Positions 34,264-43,719 are shown, counted from the first letter of the stretch. The stretch: 64,000 bases of DNA from Streptomyces sp. NRRL F-525 (GCF_000716605.1 NZ_JNXE01000025.1:62001-126000); one strand, 5' to 3'. Numbers and translations are program-made. Notes: generated by a model from the sequence alone, not told the origin.

Positions 34264-35607
34264 ATGCCCGCACGCATGCCCGCCCGCACACGAGACCTGC
34301 TCGCCGCCGCGATCACCGCCGCCGCCTGCCTCACCGCCCAGTGCCTCGCCCTCACCACCGCCAGCGCCTCGGACGAGGTCGTGTCCAGAGGCGTCACCAT
34401 CCCCGAGTTCTACAACCCACCCACCACCCTGCCCGCCGCCGACGGCACCGTCGTCCGCAGCGAGCCCCTCCCCCTCGCCCTGAGCCTGCCCGGCCTCGAC
34501 GGCAGCACCCTGCCCGGCACCGCGACCCGCCTGATGTACAAGTCCACCGACTCGAACGGCCGGCCCGTCGCCGTCACCGGCGCCTACGTCGAACCCTCCG
34601 CCGACTGGTCCGGCACCGGCCCGCGCCCCCTCGTCGCCGTCGCCCCCGGCACCCTGGGACAGGGCGACCAGTGCTCCGCGTCCATGGGGCTGGAGCACCC
34701 GCTGTCCCTCAACAGCCAGACGGTGTCGGTCGGTTACGAGGATCTGGCGATCTACCGGCTCCTCGCCGAGGGTGTCGCCGTCGTCGTCACCGACTACGTG
34801 GGGCTGGGTGCCACCGACCGGCTGCACACCTACGTCAACCGGATCGACGAGGCACACGCGGTGCTGGACGCCGTGCGCGCCGCGCGCTCCCTCGACGGGG
34901 CAACTGTCGGCGCCGCCTCACCAGTTGGGCTCTACGGCTACAGCCAGGGCGGCGGGGCGACCGCGGCCGCCGCCGAACTCCAGTCCTCCTACGCCCCCGA
35001 CGTCACCCTCTCCGGAACGTACGCCGGTGCCCCGCCCGCCGACCTGACCTCCGTCACCAAGGCCATCGACGGCAGCGAACTCGCGGGCGCGCTCGGCTGG
35101 TCGCTCAACGGGTTCCTCCAGTCCGACCCGGACCTGAAGCCCCTTGCGGAAGCGCATCTCAACGACGGCGGGAAGGCCGCGCTCACCGATCTGTCGACGA
35201 TGTGCGTCGGGGACGCGCTCCTCGGCTACGGCTATACCCGGAGCAGCAGTTGGACCACCGACGGGGAGTCCGTCAGCGACATCATCGCCTCGACTCCCGC
35301 GCTCCAGAAGTTCCTTGACGAGCAGCGCATCGGGACGCTGAAACCGTCCGGGCCCGTCCGCCTCGCCACCGGCGTCAGCGACAACCTCGTCCCGCACGCG
35401 CAGGCCCGCCGACTCGCCCTCGACTGGTGCGCGTTGGGCGGCGACGTCACGTACAAGGCCGTCGTCCTGCCCAGTGTCGGCAGCGCGCTCCTCAACCACT
35501 TCGCGCCGCTGCTCACCGACCAGGGCGACGCGATCTCCTGGCTCACCGACCGCCTCGCGGGCAGGCCCACCGCCTCCAACTGCTGGACCATGCCGGTACA
35601 GCCCTGA
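34264..35607 (+). CDS. Secreted lipase (secretory lipase, LIP family)
   Basis: The 447-residue protein has a Sec signal (residues 1 to about 36, ending ASA) and an alpha/beta-hydrolase core: PLVAVAPGTLGQGDQC, VVTDYVGLGATDRLHTYVN, elbow YGYSQGGG (Ser228), then a likely acid in TGVSDNLVPHAQA and a His in LLNHFAP. This is the secretory lipase family, acting outside the cell on acylglycerols. AGGAGG precedes the ATG by 7 bases. Two related palindromes stand upstream. It runs toward the leftward Ser/Thr kinase gene and ends 3 bases before it. Confidence 0.9.
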   Translation: MPARMPARTRDLLAAAITAAACLTAQCLALTTASASDEVVSRGVTIPEFYNPPTTLPAADGTVVRSEPLPLALSLPGLDGSTLPGTATRLMYKSTDSNGRPVAVTGAYVEPSADWSGTGPRPLVAVAPGTLGQGDQCSASMGLEHPLSLNSQTVSVGYEDLAIYRLLAEGVAVVVTDYVGLGATDRLHTYVNRIDEAHAVLDAVRAARSLDGATVGAASPVGLYGYSQGGGATAAAAELQSSYAPDVTLSGTYAGAPPADLTSVTKAIDGSELAGALGWSLNGFLQSDPDLKPLAEAHLNDGGKAALTDLSTMCVGDALLGYGYTRSSSWTTDGESVSDIIASTPALQKFLDEQRIGTLKPSGPVRLATGVSDNLVPHAQARRLALDWCALGGDVTYKAVVLPSVGSALLNHFAPLLTDQGDAISWLTDRLAGRPTASNCWTMPVQP

Positions 35608-35610
35608 CAG

Positions 35611-37584
35611 TCACCGGTCCGCCAGTCTCCTCGCGATGTTGTGCACGACGACCGACGCGAACTCCGCCGCGCTGTCGCACAGTTGGCGGGTCGACTCCGG
35701 GGCGTAGACCGTCAACTGGACGATCTCCGTGGTGCGTTCGCCGGCGGAGTCCGTGTAGGTGCGGTGCGGGGTGCGTACGGTGCAGCTGTCGTCCTCGACG
35801 TCGTTCGCGGTGTAGTAGCTCTTGGTGCCGGCGACGTTCACCAGCGTTCCGTCGTCGCCGTCCAGCGAGTTGTCCCGGCTGAACTGGATCTGCACCTCGC
35901 GGTCGCCGTTCCCGTCGCTGGACCAGTCGCACTCCCAAGAGCCGAAACCTCGGTCCTGGTTGGCGGATCGAACGCCGGGCAGCCGCTTGAGTTCGGCGGC
36001 GTCGAGCAGCGTGCAGGCGTCGAGGCCGACCAGGGACTTCGCGGCCGGCGCCACCGTACGCCGGGGTACCGGGCCGTGGGCCAGCACGCCGACCACGTGA
36101 TCGGTGGCCGTGTCGGCCAATTGGCAGGGGTCGGGTGCCGGGTCGCCCAACTGGTGCCCGCTGACCTTGACTTGTCTGCCGTCCGGGGTCAGCACGGCCC
36201 GTTCACAGAACTCCTTGTCCCGCTTGAGCGTCACGACCGTGAGCTGGGTGCCGGGCACCAGATGGGTGCTCTGGATGTTGTCGAAGGTGTCGCGGTCGGA
36301 GTCGAGGTCGACCTGCACATCCGCGTTGTCGTCACCGCTGTTGTTGAGCACGATGACGTCGCACCGGTCGATCTCGCCGTAGTCCGGGTCCAGCACGGTG
36401 TCCCCGAACCGGCTCAGCGAGGCGGCGTCGATCAGCCCGCAGGGGTCGGCCGTGCGCTCGTCGCCGATGGTGCCGGCCCGCGCCGGGGCCGAGGGCTTCG
36501 CGTCGGTCCGGGCGGTGTCCGTGCCGTCCGAGCCCTTCGAGTCCCAGGGGGCGAGGAACACCAGCCCGGCCGCGAGCGCACCGGCCGTGACCACCGCCGC
36601 GGCCGTGATCACCAGGGCGCGCGGGCGCCTGGTCGGGACCGTGACGGCGTCCCGGGTACGGCGCAGGGCCTGGCCCAGCCGGATGGTCGGGGAGGTGAGC
36701 GCGAGGGTGCCGCGGTCGATCCGGTCCTGGACGTCCGCGGGTGGCGGGGTGGCGCTCCGCAGCAGCTTGAGCGCCCGCGCGGCGTCGGGCCTGTCCCGGG
36801 GCTCCACCTCCAGCAACTCACCGAGTGGTCCGGTCAGTTGGCCGGCCCGGGTGGTGGGCTCGATGCGTCCCTCGACCGCCCGGGCCAGATACGTCATCAG
36901 GTGCTCGGCCTCGCCGTACGGCGACTGCCCCTCGACCGCCGTGAACAGCGAGGCGCCCAGGGAGAACACGTCCGCCTTCTGGCCGACCGGCTGCCCCTTG
37001 GCCACCTCGGGGGCCAGATACCGGGGTTTGCCGCGCACACTGCCCGTCGCACTCTGGGTGACGTCGTTGCCCAGGGCCCGGGAGATCCCGAAGTCGGTGA
37101 GTCTGGCGATGCCTTCGTCGGTGACGAGGATGTTCTCCGGGGTCACATCGCCGTGCACCACGCCCGCGCGATGCGACTTCACCAGCGCGTCCGCGATCTG
37201 GCAGCCGATCGACCCGGCCTCCTCCGGCGCCAACGGGCCGCGTTCCGCCATGAGTTGGGCGAGGCTGCGGGAGGGGACGTACTCCATGACGATCCAGCAG
37301 GTGGTGCCCTCGTCGATGTAGTCGAAGACGGCCACGATGTTCGGGTGGTGCAGCCGTCCCGCGTTGCGCGCCTCGTCCATGAGCCGCCGGGTGGCCCGAT
37401 CGTCGTCCAGGCGTGCGCACTTGACCGCGACCCAGCGCTGCAGCCGTTCGTCCCACGCCCGCCAGACGACGCCCATGCCGCCGGTGCCGATGGGCTCGTG
37501 CAGGAGATACCGGCCGTCGATCCTGTCCCCGGCCGCTGGCGTCACCGACACCGTCCCACCCCTCGCCCTCACGCACGTATGCAC
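35611..37584 (-). CDS. Membrane Ser/Thr protein kinase with HGD catalytic loop
   Basis: The 657-residue protein has a Hanks-type kinase domain at about residues 25-290: Gly loop GTGGMG (33-38), Lys55, catalytic loop HGDVTPEN (144-151) and DFG (164-166). The usual HRD is HGD, making it a non-RD kinase, but the catalytic Asp, Lys and Asn are kept. A basic juxtamembrane stretch leads to one membrane helix at about 328-350, then an extracytoplasmic domain of about 300 residues. This holds repeated CGLIDAASLSRF / CTLLDAAELKRLPG patterns and paired cysteines, recalling DUF3558. PASTA repeats are absent. A sensor role is inferred. An internal GTG start around residue 12 is possible. Confidence 0.92.
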   Translation of the reverse strand: MHTCVRARGGTVSVTPAAGDRIDGRYLLHEPIGTGGMGVVWRAWDERLQRWVAVKCARLDDDRATRRLMDEARNAGRLHHPNIVAVFDYIDEGTTCWIVMEYVPSRSLAQLMAERGPLAPEEAGSIGCQIADALVKSHRAGVVHGDVTPENILVTDEGIARLTDFGISRALGNDVTQSATGSVRGKPRYLAPEVAKGQPVGQKADVFSLGASLFTAVEGQSPYGEAEHLMTYLARAVEGRIEPTTRAGQLTGPLGELLEVEPRDRPDAARALKLLRSATPPPADVQDRIDRGTLALTSPTIRLGQALRRTRDAVTVPTRRPRALVITAAAVVTAGALAAGLVFLAPWDSKGSDGTDTARTDAKPSAPARAGTIGDERTADPCGLIDAASLSRFGDTVLDPDYGEIDRCDVIVLNNSGDDNADVQVDLDSDRDTFDNIQSTHLVPGTQLTVVTLKRDKEFCERAVLTPDGRQVKVSGHQLGDPAPDPCQLADTATDHVVGVLAHGPVPRRTVAPAAKSLVGLDACTLLDAAELKRLPGVRSANQDRGFGSWECDWSSDGNGDREVQIQFSRDNSLDGDDGTLVNVAGTKSYYTANDVEDDSCTVRTPHRTYTDSAGERTTEIVQLTVYAPESTRQLCDSAAEFASVVVHNIARRLADR

Positions 37585-37732
37585 TCACTCACGGTTCTGA
37601 CGGGTAACGGAGTGTACAGACCGGGCACTTGGGGGTGATCGGATTCACCGGACTTCGGACGGACCCACCCCGAACCGCCACACCACGCGACGGCAACTAC
37701 CCTCTCTCTCAAGAGAATTGCATTTCCGTTTG

Positions 37733-37763
37733 TTGACAATGACATGTCCGATCGCGCTACGCT
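37733..37763 (+). promoter_or_regulatory. Candidate promoter of the GMC oxidoreductase
   Basis: TTGACA (37733-37738) is followed 19 bases later by TACGCT (37758-37763), 42 bases before the ATG. The spacing is a little long. Confidence 0.4.
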
Positions 37764-37805
37764 CCCGGCGACTCGCACTCCCCCTACGGTTGCCGGAGTC
37801 CCCCC

Positions 37806-39404
37806 ATGCCCGAACGCATCTCCCCCCACCCCACCCTCAGCCGCCGCAGCCTGCTCGCCGCGACGGCGATCGGCGCGGCGGCCACCCTGGCCGGCACCAC
37901 CAAGGCACACGCGGCGACCGCGCCCGCCGTCACCGAACTCCGCGAACGGGCCGTCGTCGTCGGCACCGGTTTCGGCGGCGGAGTCACCGCGTTACGGCTG
38001 GCCCAAGCCGGCGTCTCCACCCTCGTGTTGGAGCGCGGAAGGCGCTGGCCGACCGGCCCGAACGCGACGACGTTCTGCCGCTTCGCGAACATGGACAACC
38101 GCTCCGCCTGGCTCACCGACCACGCCATCGTCGGCGGCGGCACCCAGACCTGGACCCCCTACACGGGCGTCCTCGAAGCCGTCGTAGGAAACGGCATGAC
38201 CGCCATGTGCGGCGCGGCCGTCGGCGGCGGATCGATCATGTACCACGGCATGACCCTGCAGCCCACGAAGGCCGACTTCGCCACGTCCATCCCCCAGGCG
38301 GCCGGCCTCTACGACGACCTCGACCTCTGGGCCTACCCGACCGTCGCCCGGATGCTGGGCATCTCCACCATCCCCTACGACGTGCTCGCCTCCGACCCCT
38401 ACAAGTCGTCCCGGCTCTTCCAGGACATCGCGCCTAAGGCGGGCCTGACCCCGTTCAAGGTCCCGCTGCCCATCGACTGGGCCTACGCGCGGGGGGAGTT
38501 GGCGGGTCTGTACGACCCGACGTACACCACCAGCGACATCGCCTTCGGCGTCAACAACGGCGGCAAGCACTCCATCGACGTCACCTATCTCGCGCAGGCG
38601 GAGTCGACCGGACTCGTGCAGGTGGCGCCCCTCCACATCGTCCGCGACCTCGCGATGGACGCGAACAAGAAGTGGGTGCTGTCCGTCGACCGCATCGACA
38701 CGGCGGGCACCGTCCAGGAGCAGATCCGGATCACGGCGGACGCGGTCTTCCTCAACGCGGGCTCGCCCGGGACCACCCGTCTCCTGGTCAAGTCCCGTGC
38801 CAAGAACCTGATTCCGGACCTGCCCGACGCCATCGGCACCGGCTGGGGCAACAACGGCGACCGCATCTGGGCCTGGATCAACCCGACCGGCGACGCGGGC
38901 ACCCAACAGGGCGGCCCGGCCTGCGTCGGCGGCCGCGACCCGAGCAGCGCGATCCCGCTGACGGTCGTGCACGCCGGATCTCCCATACAGCAGACGGGAG
39001 TTACGGCCCTGACCGTCGTCGGCTTCGGCATCGTCGACGGCGCGGGCACCTGGGCCTACGACGCCTCGACCGACGACGCCGTCCTCACCTGGCCGACGGA
39101 CACGGACGCCGAGTTGCAGACGCTGATCGCCGGCAAGATGCAGGACATCGCCACCGCGGGCGGCGGCCTGATGATCGACACCAACGCCCAAGCCCCCTCC
39201 ACCTGGCACTCGTTGGGCGGAGTCCCGTTCGGCGACGCCGTCGACCTCACCGGCCGCGTGCTGGGCCACAAGGGTCTCTACGTCCTCGACGGCGCCCGCA
39301 TCCCCGGCTCCACCGGCGCCTGCAACCCGTCGATGACGATCGCCGCGCTGGCGGAACACAGCATGCGGACGATCGTGCAGCAGGACCTCGGGCGGGTGTT
39401 CTGA
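37806..39404 (+). CDS. Tat-exported GMC oxidoreductase, cholesterol-oxidase-like
   Basis: The 532-residue flavoenzyme has a twin-arginine signal (SRRSLLAAT, residues 12-20; cleavage near AHA-A), then the FAD dinucleotide motif GTGFGGG (53-59), ALRLAQAGVSTLVLERG and the GMC region GNGMTAMCGAAVGGGSIMY. The C-terminal FAD/substrate region reads LYVLDGARIPGSTGACNPSMTIAALAEHS when split after IPGSTG. The pattern is close to class I Streptomyces cholesterol oxidases, which oxidise 3-beta-hydroxysterols outside the cell with oxygen. No P450 partner precedes it as in the classical choP-choA operon, though a P450 gene ends 9 bases after it on the opposite strand. Confidence 0.88.
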   Translation: MPERISPHPTLSRRSLLAATAIGAAATLAGTTKAHAATAPAVTELRERAVVVGTGFGGGVTALRLAQAGVSTLVLERGRRWPTGPNATTFCRFANMDNRSAWLTDHAIVGGGTQTWTPYTGVLEAVVGNGMTAMCGAAVGGGSIMYHGMTLQPTKADFATSIPQAAGLYDDLDLWAYPTVARMLGISTIPYDVLASDPYKSSRLFQDIAPKAGLTPFKVPLPIDWAYARGELAGLYDPTYTTSDIAFGVNNGGKHSIDVTYLAQAESTGLVQVAPLHIVRDLAMDANKKWVLSVDRIDTAGTVQEQIRITADAVFLNAGSPGTTRLLVKSRAKNLIPDLPDAIGTGWGNNGDRIWAWINPTGDAGTQQGGPACVGGRDPSSAIPLTVVHAGSPIQQTGVTALTVVGFGIVDGAGTWAYDASTDDAVLTWPTDTDAELQTLIAGKMQDIATAGGGLMIDTNAQAPSTWHSLGGVPFGDAVDLTGRVLGHKGLYVLDGARIPGSTGACNPSMTIAALAEHSMRTIVQQDLGRVF

Positions 39405-39412
39405 CCACAGGG

Positions 39413-40612
39413 CTACGGCGCCCAGGTCACCGGGAGTTCCCGCAGGCCGTACACGATGTTGTCCTGGTTGTAGGTGAGTTGGTCGGCGGGGACGGCGAGG
39501 CGCAGGGTGGGCAGGCGGCGTAGCAGCGTCGTGAGGATGATCTGGAGTTCCACGCGGGCCAGGGTCTGGCCCAGGCACTGGTGGATGCCGTAGCCGAAGG
39601 CGACATGGCGGCGGGCGTCGCGGGTGAGGTCGAAGTCGTCGCCGGACGCGAAGAGTTGCTCGTCCCGGTTGGCGGTGGACAGCATGCAGATCACGCCCTC
39701 GCCCGCCGGGATCGTCACCTCGCCCACCCGCACGGTCTCGGTCGCCGCCCGGCCGAGGCCGAGGTGGATGATCGTGAGGTGCCGCAGGAGTTCTTCCACG
39801 GCGCCTCGCACCAACTCCGGTTGCTCGCGCAGGAGTTCCGCCTGGTCGGGGCGGCGCAGCAGGGCGAGCACGCTGACGGCGGTCATGTTGGCGGTGGACT
39901 CGTGCCCGGTGACCAGGAGGAGGAAGCCGAGTGACGCGGTCTCCTGGTCGGTCAGGTCGTCGCGGGCGGCGAGGCGGCTGAGGATGTCGTCACCGGGCTC
40001 GCGACGCTTGCGCTCCGCCAACTCCGCCAGATAGCCCATGAGTTGAGCGTGCGCCCGCTCCGCCTCCGGGCGGGTGGTGCGGTTGTCGAGGAGGGTACGG
40101 CTGAGGGACTGGAACAGGTCGTGGTCCTCGTACGGCACCCCGAGCATCAGACAGATGACCAGCGACGGGATCGGCAGCGCGAAGTCCGCTACCAGGTCGG
40201 CCTCGGTGCGGTCCTCGGTCATGCGGTCCACGGCCCGGTCGACGATGTCCTGGATGCCCGGGCGCAGTTCCTCGATCCGCTTGACCAGAAAGTCCTTGGT
40301 GACCATCCGGCGCAGGCGGGCGTGCTCGGGGTCGTCCATGCGGATGAAACTCGGCTTGGCGGTGGCCAGTTCACGCTGCCCGGCGGACAGGAACGGGAAC
40401 CCCAGTGTGCGCGCGTCCGCGCTGAAGCGGGCGTCTGCCAGCACGGCCCGTACCTCGTCGTACCCGGTGACCAGCCAGCACGCGGTGCCGTCCGGGAGCG
40501 TGGCCCGGGTGACGGCGGCCTCGCGGGCGGCGGCGGTGTAGGCGGGCGGCGGGTCGAAAGGGCAACTGCCATAGGGGGCCGGGAGGTTGAGGGCAGTGGC
40601 GGTCGCTGTCAT
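39413..40612 (-). CDS. Cytochrome P450 of the ketosynthase cluster
   Basis: The 399-residue bacterial P450 has I-helix LLLVTGHESTANM (Ser in place of the usual first Thr of GHETT), the K-helix ExxR in EELLRHL and the heme motif FGYGIHQCLG (Cys346). It is soluble and of class I, needing a ferredoxin. Its ATG overlaps the TGA of the ferredoxin-fusion gene (ATGA), so that protein is its probable redox partner. The start at 40612 gives a typical N-terminus. As the last gene of the cluster it likely hydroxylates or desaturates the acyl product. The cluster product is unknown. Confidence 0.93.
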   Translation of the reverse strand: MTATATALNLPAPYGSCPFDPPPAYTAAAREAAVTRATLPDGTACWLVTGYDEVRAVLADARFSADARTLGFPFLSAGQRELATAKPSFIRMDDPEHARLRRMVTKDFLVKRIEELRPGIQDIVDRAVDRMTEDRTEADLVADFALPIPSLVICLMLGVPYEDHDLFQSLSRTLLDNRTTRPEAERAHAQLMGYLAELAERKRREPGDDILSRLAARDDLTDQETASLGFLLLVTGHESTANMTAVSVLALLRRPDQAELLREQPELVRGAVEELLRHLTIIHLGLGRAATETVRVGEVTIPAGEGVICMLSTANRDEQLFASGDDFDLTRDARRHVAFGYGIHQCLGQTLARVELQIILTTLLRRLPTLRLAVPADQLTYNQDNIVYGLRELPVTWAP

Positions 40613-41379
40613 GGGTGGGCTGTCTCCTCGTGGTCGACGAGCGTGATGGCCCCGCTGGGGCACAGGTCGGCGGCGAAGCGCACCTCGTCGGCGTACCGCG
40701 CGTCCGGCTCCGGCACGAGCAGCGCCACCCGGCCGTCCGCCTCGTCCTGCTCGAACACCTCGGGCGCCACACCCACGCACTGGCCCGCGCTGCAACAGCG
40801 GTTCCGTTCCAGGAGCACGGTGAGCGAGGGCTGCCGGTCGGAGGGGGTGCGGAGGGTGTTGAGCGTCGTGCACATGGTGGCGGTCTGACCGGCCAGGACC
40901 AGGAGTTCGACGAGTTGCTCGGGGGTGAGGGCGCGGGCGAGGCGGTCCCAAAGTCCCTCGGGGATGGAGGAGTTGACGGACAGCAGGTCGGCCGCCTCCA
41001 GGAGGGCGCGGTCCTCGGGCTGCCAGGGGTGGACGGCCAGGTCGGCAGCCGTCGCGTCGATCTCCACGGCCGTCAGTCCGGCATCCTCGGCCCGGGTGCG
41101 GTGCCGACCGTGGACGTAGGGCGCGTCGAGGCGGTGGGCCACCCGCAGCACGATCAACTCCCGTCTGCGGTGGCCGAGTGTGCCCTCGTGGGTGAGGACC
41201 CGGGCGAGGGAGAGCCAGGCGTGCGCGAGGACCGGGTGGTGGGCGAGGGTGCCGAACAGGTTCTCCCGGCCGGGGCCGTCCTGCCGGGAGTCGGCGAGCA
41301 ACGACCGGAGGACCGGGGGCCATTGGGCGGGCGGGAGGGGTGGGATTCGGGGAGTGTGGGGGGTGCGGGTCGGGGTCAT
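40609..41379 (-). CDS. Carboxymuconolactone-decarboxylase-like / 3Fe-4S ferredoxin fusion
   Basis: The 256-residue protein joins two families. Residues of about 15-180 resemble the CMD/AhpD alpha-helical fold (FGTLAHHPVLAHAWLSLAR, HRRRELIVLRVAHRLDAPY), without the CxxC of peroxidase-type AhpD. Residues of about 186-250 are a P450-type single-cluster ferredoxin: RNRCCSAGQCVGVAPEVFE with Cys195, Cys201 and Cys240-Pro, preceded by an extra Cys196. No internal stop or clear restart separates the halves. It overlaps the P450 gene and so probably delivers electrons to it. What the CMD-like half does is unknown; it may dock, dehydrate or isomerise a substrate. The ATG at 41379 is the best start. Confidence 0.85.
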   Translation of the reverse strand: MTPTRTPHTPRIPPLPPAQWPPVLRSLLADSRQDGPGRENLFGTLAHHPVLAHAWLSLARVLTHEGTLGHRRRELIVLRVAHRLDAPYVHGRHRTRAEDAGLTAVEIDATAADLAVHPWQPEDRALLEAADLLSVNSSIPEGLWDRLARALTPEQLVELLVLAGQTATMCTTLNTLRTPSDRQPSLTVLLERNRCCSAGQCVGVAPEVFEQDEADGRVALLVPEPDARYADEVRFAADLCPSGAITLVDHEETAHP

Positions 41380-41447
41380 GGCGCCTTGTGCCTTCGCGTT
41401 CGTACGGTGTCGGGGGCTGGGGAGTTGTCGTGATGGGCCGGCGACGT

Positions 41448-42443
41448 TCACCAGCGGCACACGACCACCCCCGCGCTCGCCCCGCTCGCGAAGCCGAACA
41501 TGCCGACCAGGTCGCCGCGTTGGAGGCGGCCGCTGTCGAGGGCAGCGGCGAGTTGGAGGGGGATGGTGTTGGTGGCGACGTTGCCATGGGTGGGGAAGGT
41601 CGCCAGGATGCGGCTCTGGTCCACGCCCACCCAGTCGCAGACGACCTTGGTGAACGGCACCGACGGCTGGTGCACACAGACGAGGTCGAGGTCGTCGCCC
41701 GTGACGCCCAACTCCCGCAGCGCGCCCCGCACTTTGTCGGGCAGCCCGTCGAACGACCCCACCAACTCGGCGGAGTCGATGCGGAGATGGCCGAGTGTGC
41801 GGTGCTGCGCGTACGGGTTGGGCAGGGTCGCCGCGCGCCAGCCCCAGGAGTTGGCGAAGAAGCGCGAGCCGAGGATGCCGGGCCGGTCACCCGCCTCCAC
41901 CAGCAGGGCCGAGCCCATGTCGCCGGTGCTGAGGCTGGGTAGCGCGGTCAACAGGTCGGCGGGGTCGTCCAGTTGCCACCGGCTCTCCCGGGTGCTGACC
42001 TCGGCGGTGGTCACCATCACCCGCCGGTACTGCCCGCTCCGGATGAACGCGTCGGCGACCTCAAGGGCGTTGAGGACTCCGTTGCAGGCGTTCTTCAGGT
42101 CGAACACCGGGCAGCCCAGGCCGAGTTTGTCGGCGACGACATGGGCGGTGGCCGGCTCCTCCATGTCGGCGAGGATCCCGGCGTAGAGGAGCAGGTCGAC
42201 GGCGCCAGGTTCGGTGCCGGTGTCCTCGAACAGGCGCCGGGCCGCGTGCGCGGCCAGGTCGGAGGGCTGCTCCAGGTCGTCGGCCACGGTGCGCTCGGCC
42301 AGGCCGTACATGCGCTGGAGCACCCCGCGCGAGAGCGGTACGGCGGGGCTGCCCGCCCGGAACCGGTCCTCGACGGCGGCCACGGTCTGGCGTCCCTCGG
42401 GGATGTGGACGGTGGCGTGAACGATGGTGCTGTGAACGGTCAT
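41448..42443 (-). CDS. KAS III-like acyl-condensing or acyl-transfer enzyme
   Basis: The 331-residue thiolase-fold protein has the catalytic triad of KAS III: Cys120 (KNACNGVLNAL), His258 (VCVHQPS) and Asn288 (THGNVATNT). It lacks the typical FabH N-terminal signature and looks like the divergent group that joins two acyl chains or transfers an acyl group in secondary metabolism. The ATG at 42443 is preceded by GAGGGA. It lies 40 bases after the FabF-like gene. A terminal head-to-head or ester-forming condensation is a reasonable but unproven guess. Confidence 0.88.
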   Translation of the reverse strand: MTVHSTIVHATVHIPEGRQTVAAVEDRFRAGSPAVPLSRGVLQRMYGLAERTVADDLEQPSDLAAHAARRLFEDTGTEPGAVDLLLYAGILADMEEPATAHVVADKLGLGCPVFDLKNACNGVLNALEVADAFIRSGQYRRVMVTTAEVSTRESRWQLDDPADLLTALPSLSTGDMGSALLVEAGDRPGILGSRFFANSWGWRAATLPNPYAQHRTLGHLRIDSAELVGSFDGLPDKVRGALRELGVTGDDLDLVCVHQPSVPFTKVVCDWVGVDQSRILATFPTHGNVATNTIPLQLAAALDSGRLQRGDLVGMFGFASGASAGVVVCRW

Positions 42444-42483
42444 TGGTCCCTCCTCGGTCGTCGGTCTGGGCTCGGGCCCCGGC

Positions 42484-43719
42484 TCAGTCCCCGGCGGTGA
42501 GGAGGAGCACGACGTTGTGCCCGCCGAACCCGAAGGAGTGGCTGACGGCGGCCCGGACGCGCTGGCCGCGGGGCTCGCCCGTGACGCAGTCCAGGTCGAA
42601 GGGGAGGTTGTCCGGGGTGAGGTTGGCGATCGGCGGGACGGTGGAGCGGTGGATGGTGAGGGCGGTGAGCGCCGCTTCGATCGCACCGGCCGCGCCGAGG
42701 CTGTGGCCCAGAACTCCCTTGGCGGCGGTGACACTTGGCCGGTGCGGCAGCACCCGCGCGATCAACTCCGCCTCGGTCAGGTCGTTCAGCGGTGTCGAGG
42801 TCCCGTGCGCGTTGACGTGATCGACGTCGGCCGGGCGCAGCCCCGCCTCCGCGAGCGCCGCCCGCAGCGCGGCCTCGGCGTGAACTCCCCCCGGCGCGGG
42901 GGCAGTCGGGTGATGCGCGTCGGAGGTCTGACCGGCGCCCGCGAGCCGGGCGTACCGCCGCACTCCACGCGCCCGCGCGTCCGCCTCGCGTTCGAGGACG
43001 AGGACCGCGGCGCCCTCGGAGATCACGAACCCGTCCCGGTCCACCGCGAACGGCCGTGAGGCGGCGGCGGGTTCGTCGACCCGGGACGACAGCGCGCCCA
43101 TCCGCTGGAAGCCGGAGGCGATCACCGGGGTGACGGCCGCCTCCGCGCCGCCCGCCACCGCGATGTCGCACAACCCGGCGAGCAGCAGCCCCCGTGCGAC
43201 GGCCAGGGCACTGGCCCCGGACGCGCACGCGGTCTCGGTCGCCAGGGACGGGCCGTGCGCGCCGAGGTCCAACGACACTTCCCCGGCGGCCATGTTGGAG
43301 ATCAGCATGGGCACGAGCGCGGGTGACACCAGCTCGGGTCCGCCCTGGTGATGGCGGATCGTCTGGTCCTCCAGATGCGCGGCCCCGGCCAGCCCCGAGC
43401 CGATCACCACGGCGACCCGCGTCCCGTCCCACCCGGCCGGGTCGAGCCCGGCGTCGGCGACGGCCTCGCGTGCCGCGAGCAGGGCGAGTTGGCTGAACCG
43501 GCCCATCCGCCAGGCCTTTCCGCCGCCGATCCGCGCCTGCTCCGGGGTCATCAGCGGGATACGGCAGGACAAGTCCACGGCGCAGCCCTTGAGTTCGGGG
43601 TCGGTGGCACCGGTTGACCGCCCGCTCAGGACCCCCTTCCAGGTCTCCTCGCGGCCGACCCCGGCCGGGGTGATGAGCCCCAGGCCGGTGACGGACACGG
43701 GCGCGGACGCCGCCTTCAT
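42484..43719 (-). CDS. Beta-ketoacyl-ACP synthase, FabF type
   Basis: The 411-residue condensing enzyme shows Cys165 (TETACASGAS), His305 (NAHGTSTPLND), Lys334 and His339 (TAAKGVLGHSLGAAGA) and the closing SHSFGFGGHN. All catalytic residues of an active elongating ketosynthase are present. Its start overlaps the ACP stop by four bases. There is no separate chain-length-factor partner as in aromatic type II PKS. It therefore probably elongates chains on the dedicated ACP while borrowing reduction steps from primary metabolism. Confidence 0.93.
   Translation of the reverse strand: MKAASAPVSVTGLGLITPAGVGREETWKGVLSGRSTGATDPELKGCAVDLSCRIPLMTPEQARIGGGKAWRMGRFSQLALLAAREAVADAGLDPAGWDGTRVAVVIGSGLAGAAHLEDQTIRHHQGGPELVSPALVPMLISNMAAGEVSLDLGAHGPSLATETACASGASALAVARGLLLAGLCDIAVAGGAEAAVTPVIASGFQRMGALSSRVDEPAAASRPFAVDRDGFVISEGAAVLVLEREADARARGVRRYARLAGAGQTSDAHHPTAPAPGGVHAEAALRAALAEAGLRPADVDHVNAHGTSTPLNDLTEAELIARVLPHRPSVTAAKGVLGHSLGAAGAIEAALTALTIHRSTVPPIANLTPDNLPFDLDCVTGEPRGQRVRAAVSHSFGFGGHNVVLLLTAGD

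Noticed and set aside
35641..37638. 665-codon frame antisense to the Ser/Thr kinase
   Set aside because: Composition is a mirror of the kinase codons; no domain is recognisable and the opposite strand has all kinase motifs.
37992..39578. Long frame antisense to the GMC oxidoreductase
   Set aside because: It shadows a strongly conserved enzyme and shows no motif.
40613..41890. P450 frame extended upstream to 825 codons
   Set aside because: The extra part is out-of-frame shadow of the ferredoxin-fusion and KAS III genes; the P450 start at 40612 overlaps the previous stop.
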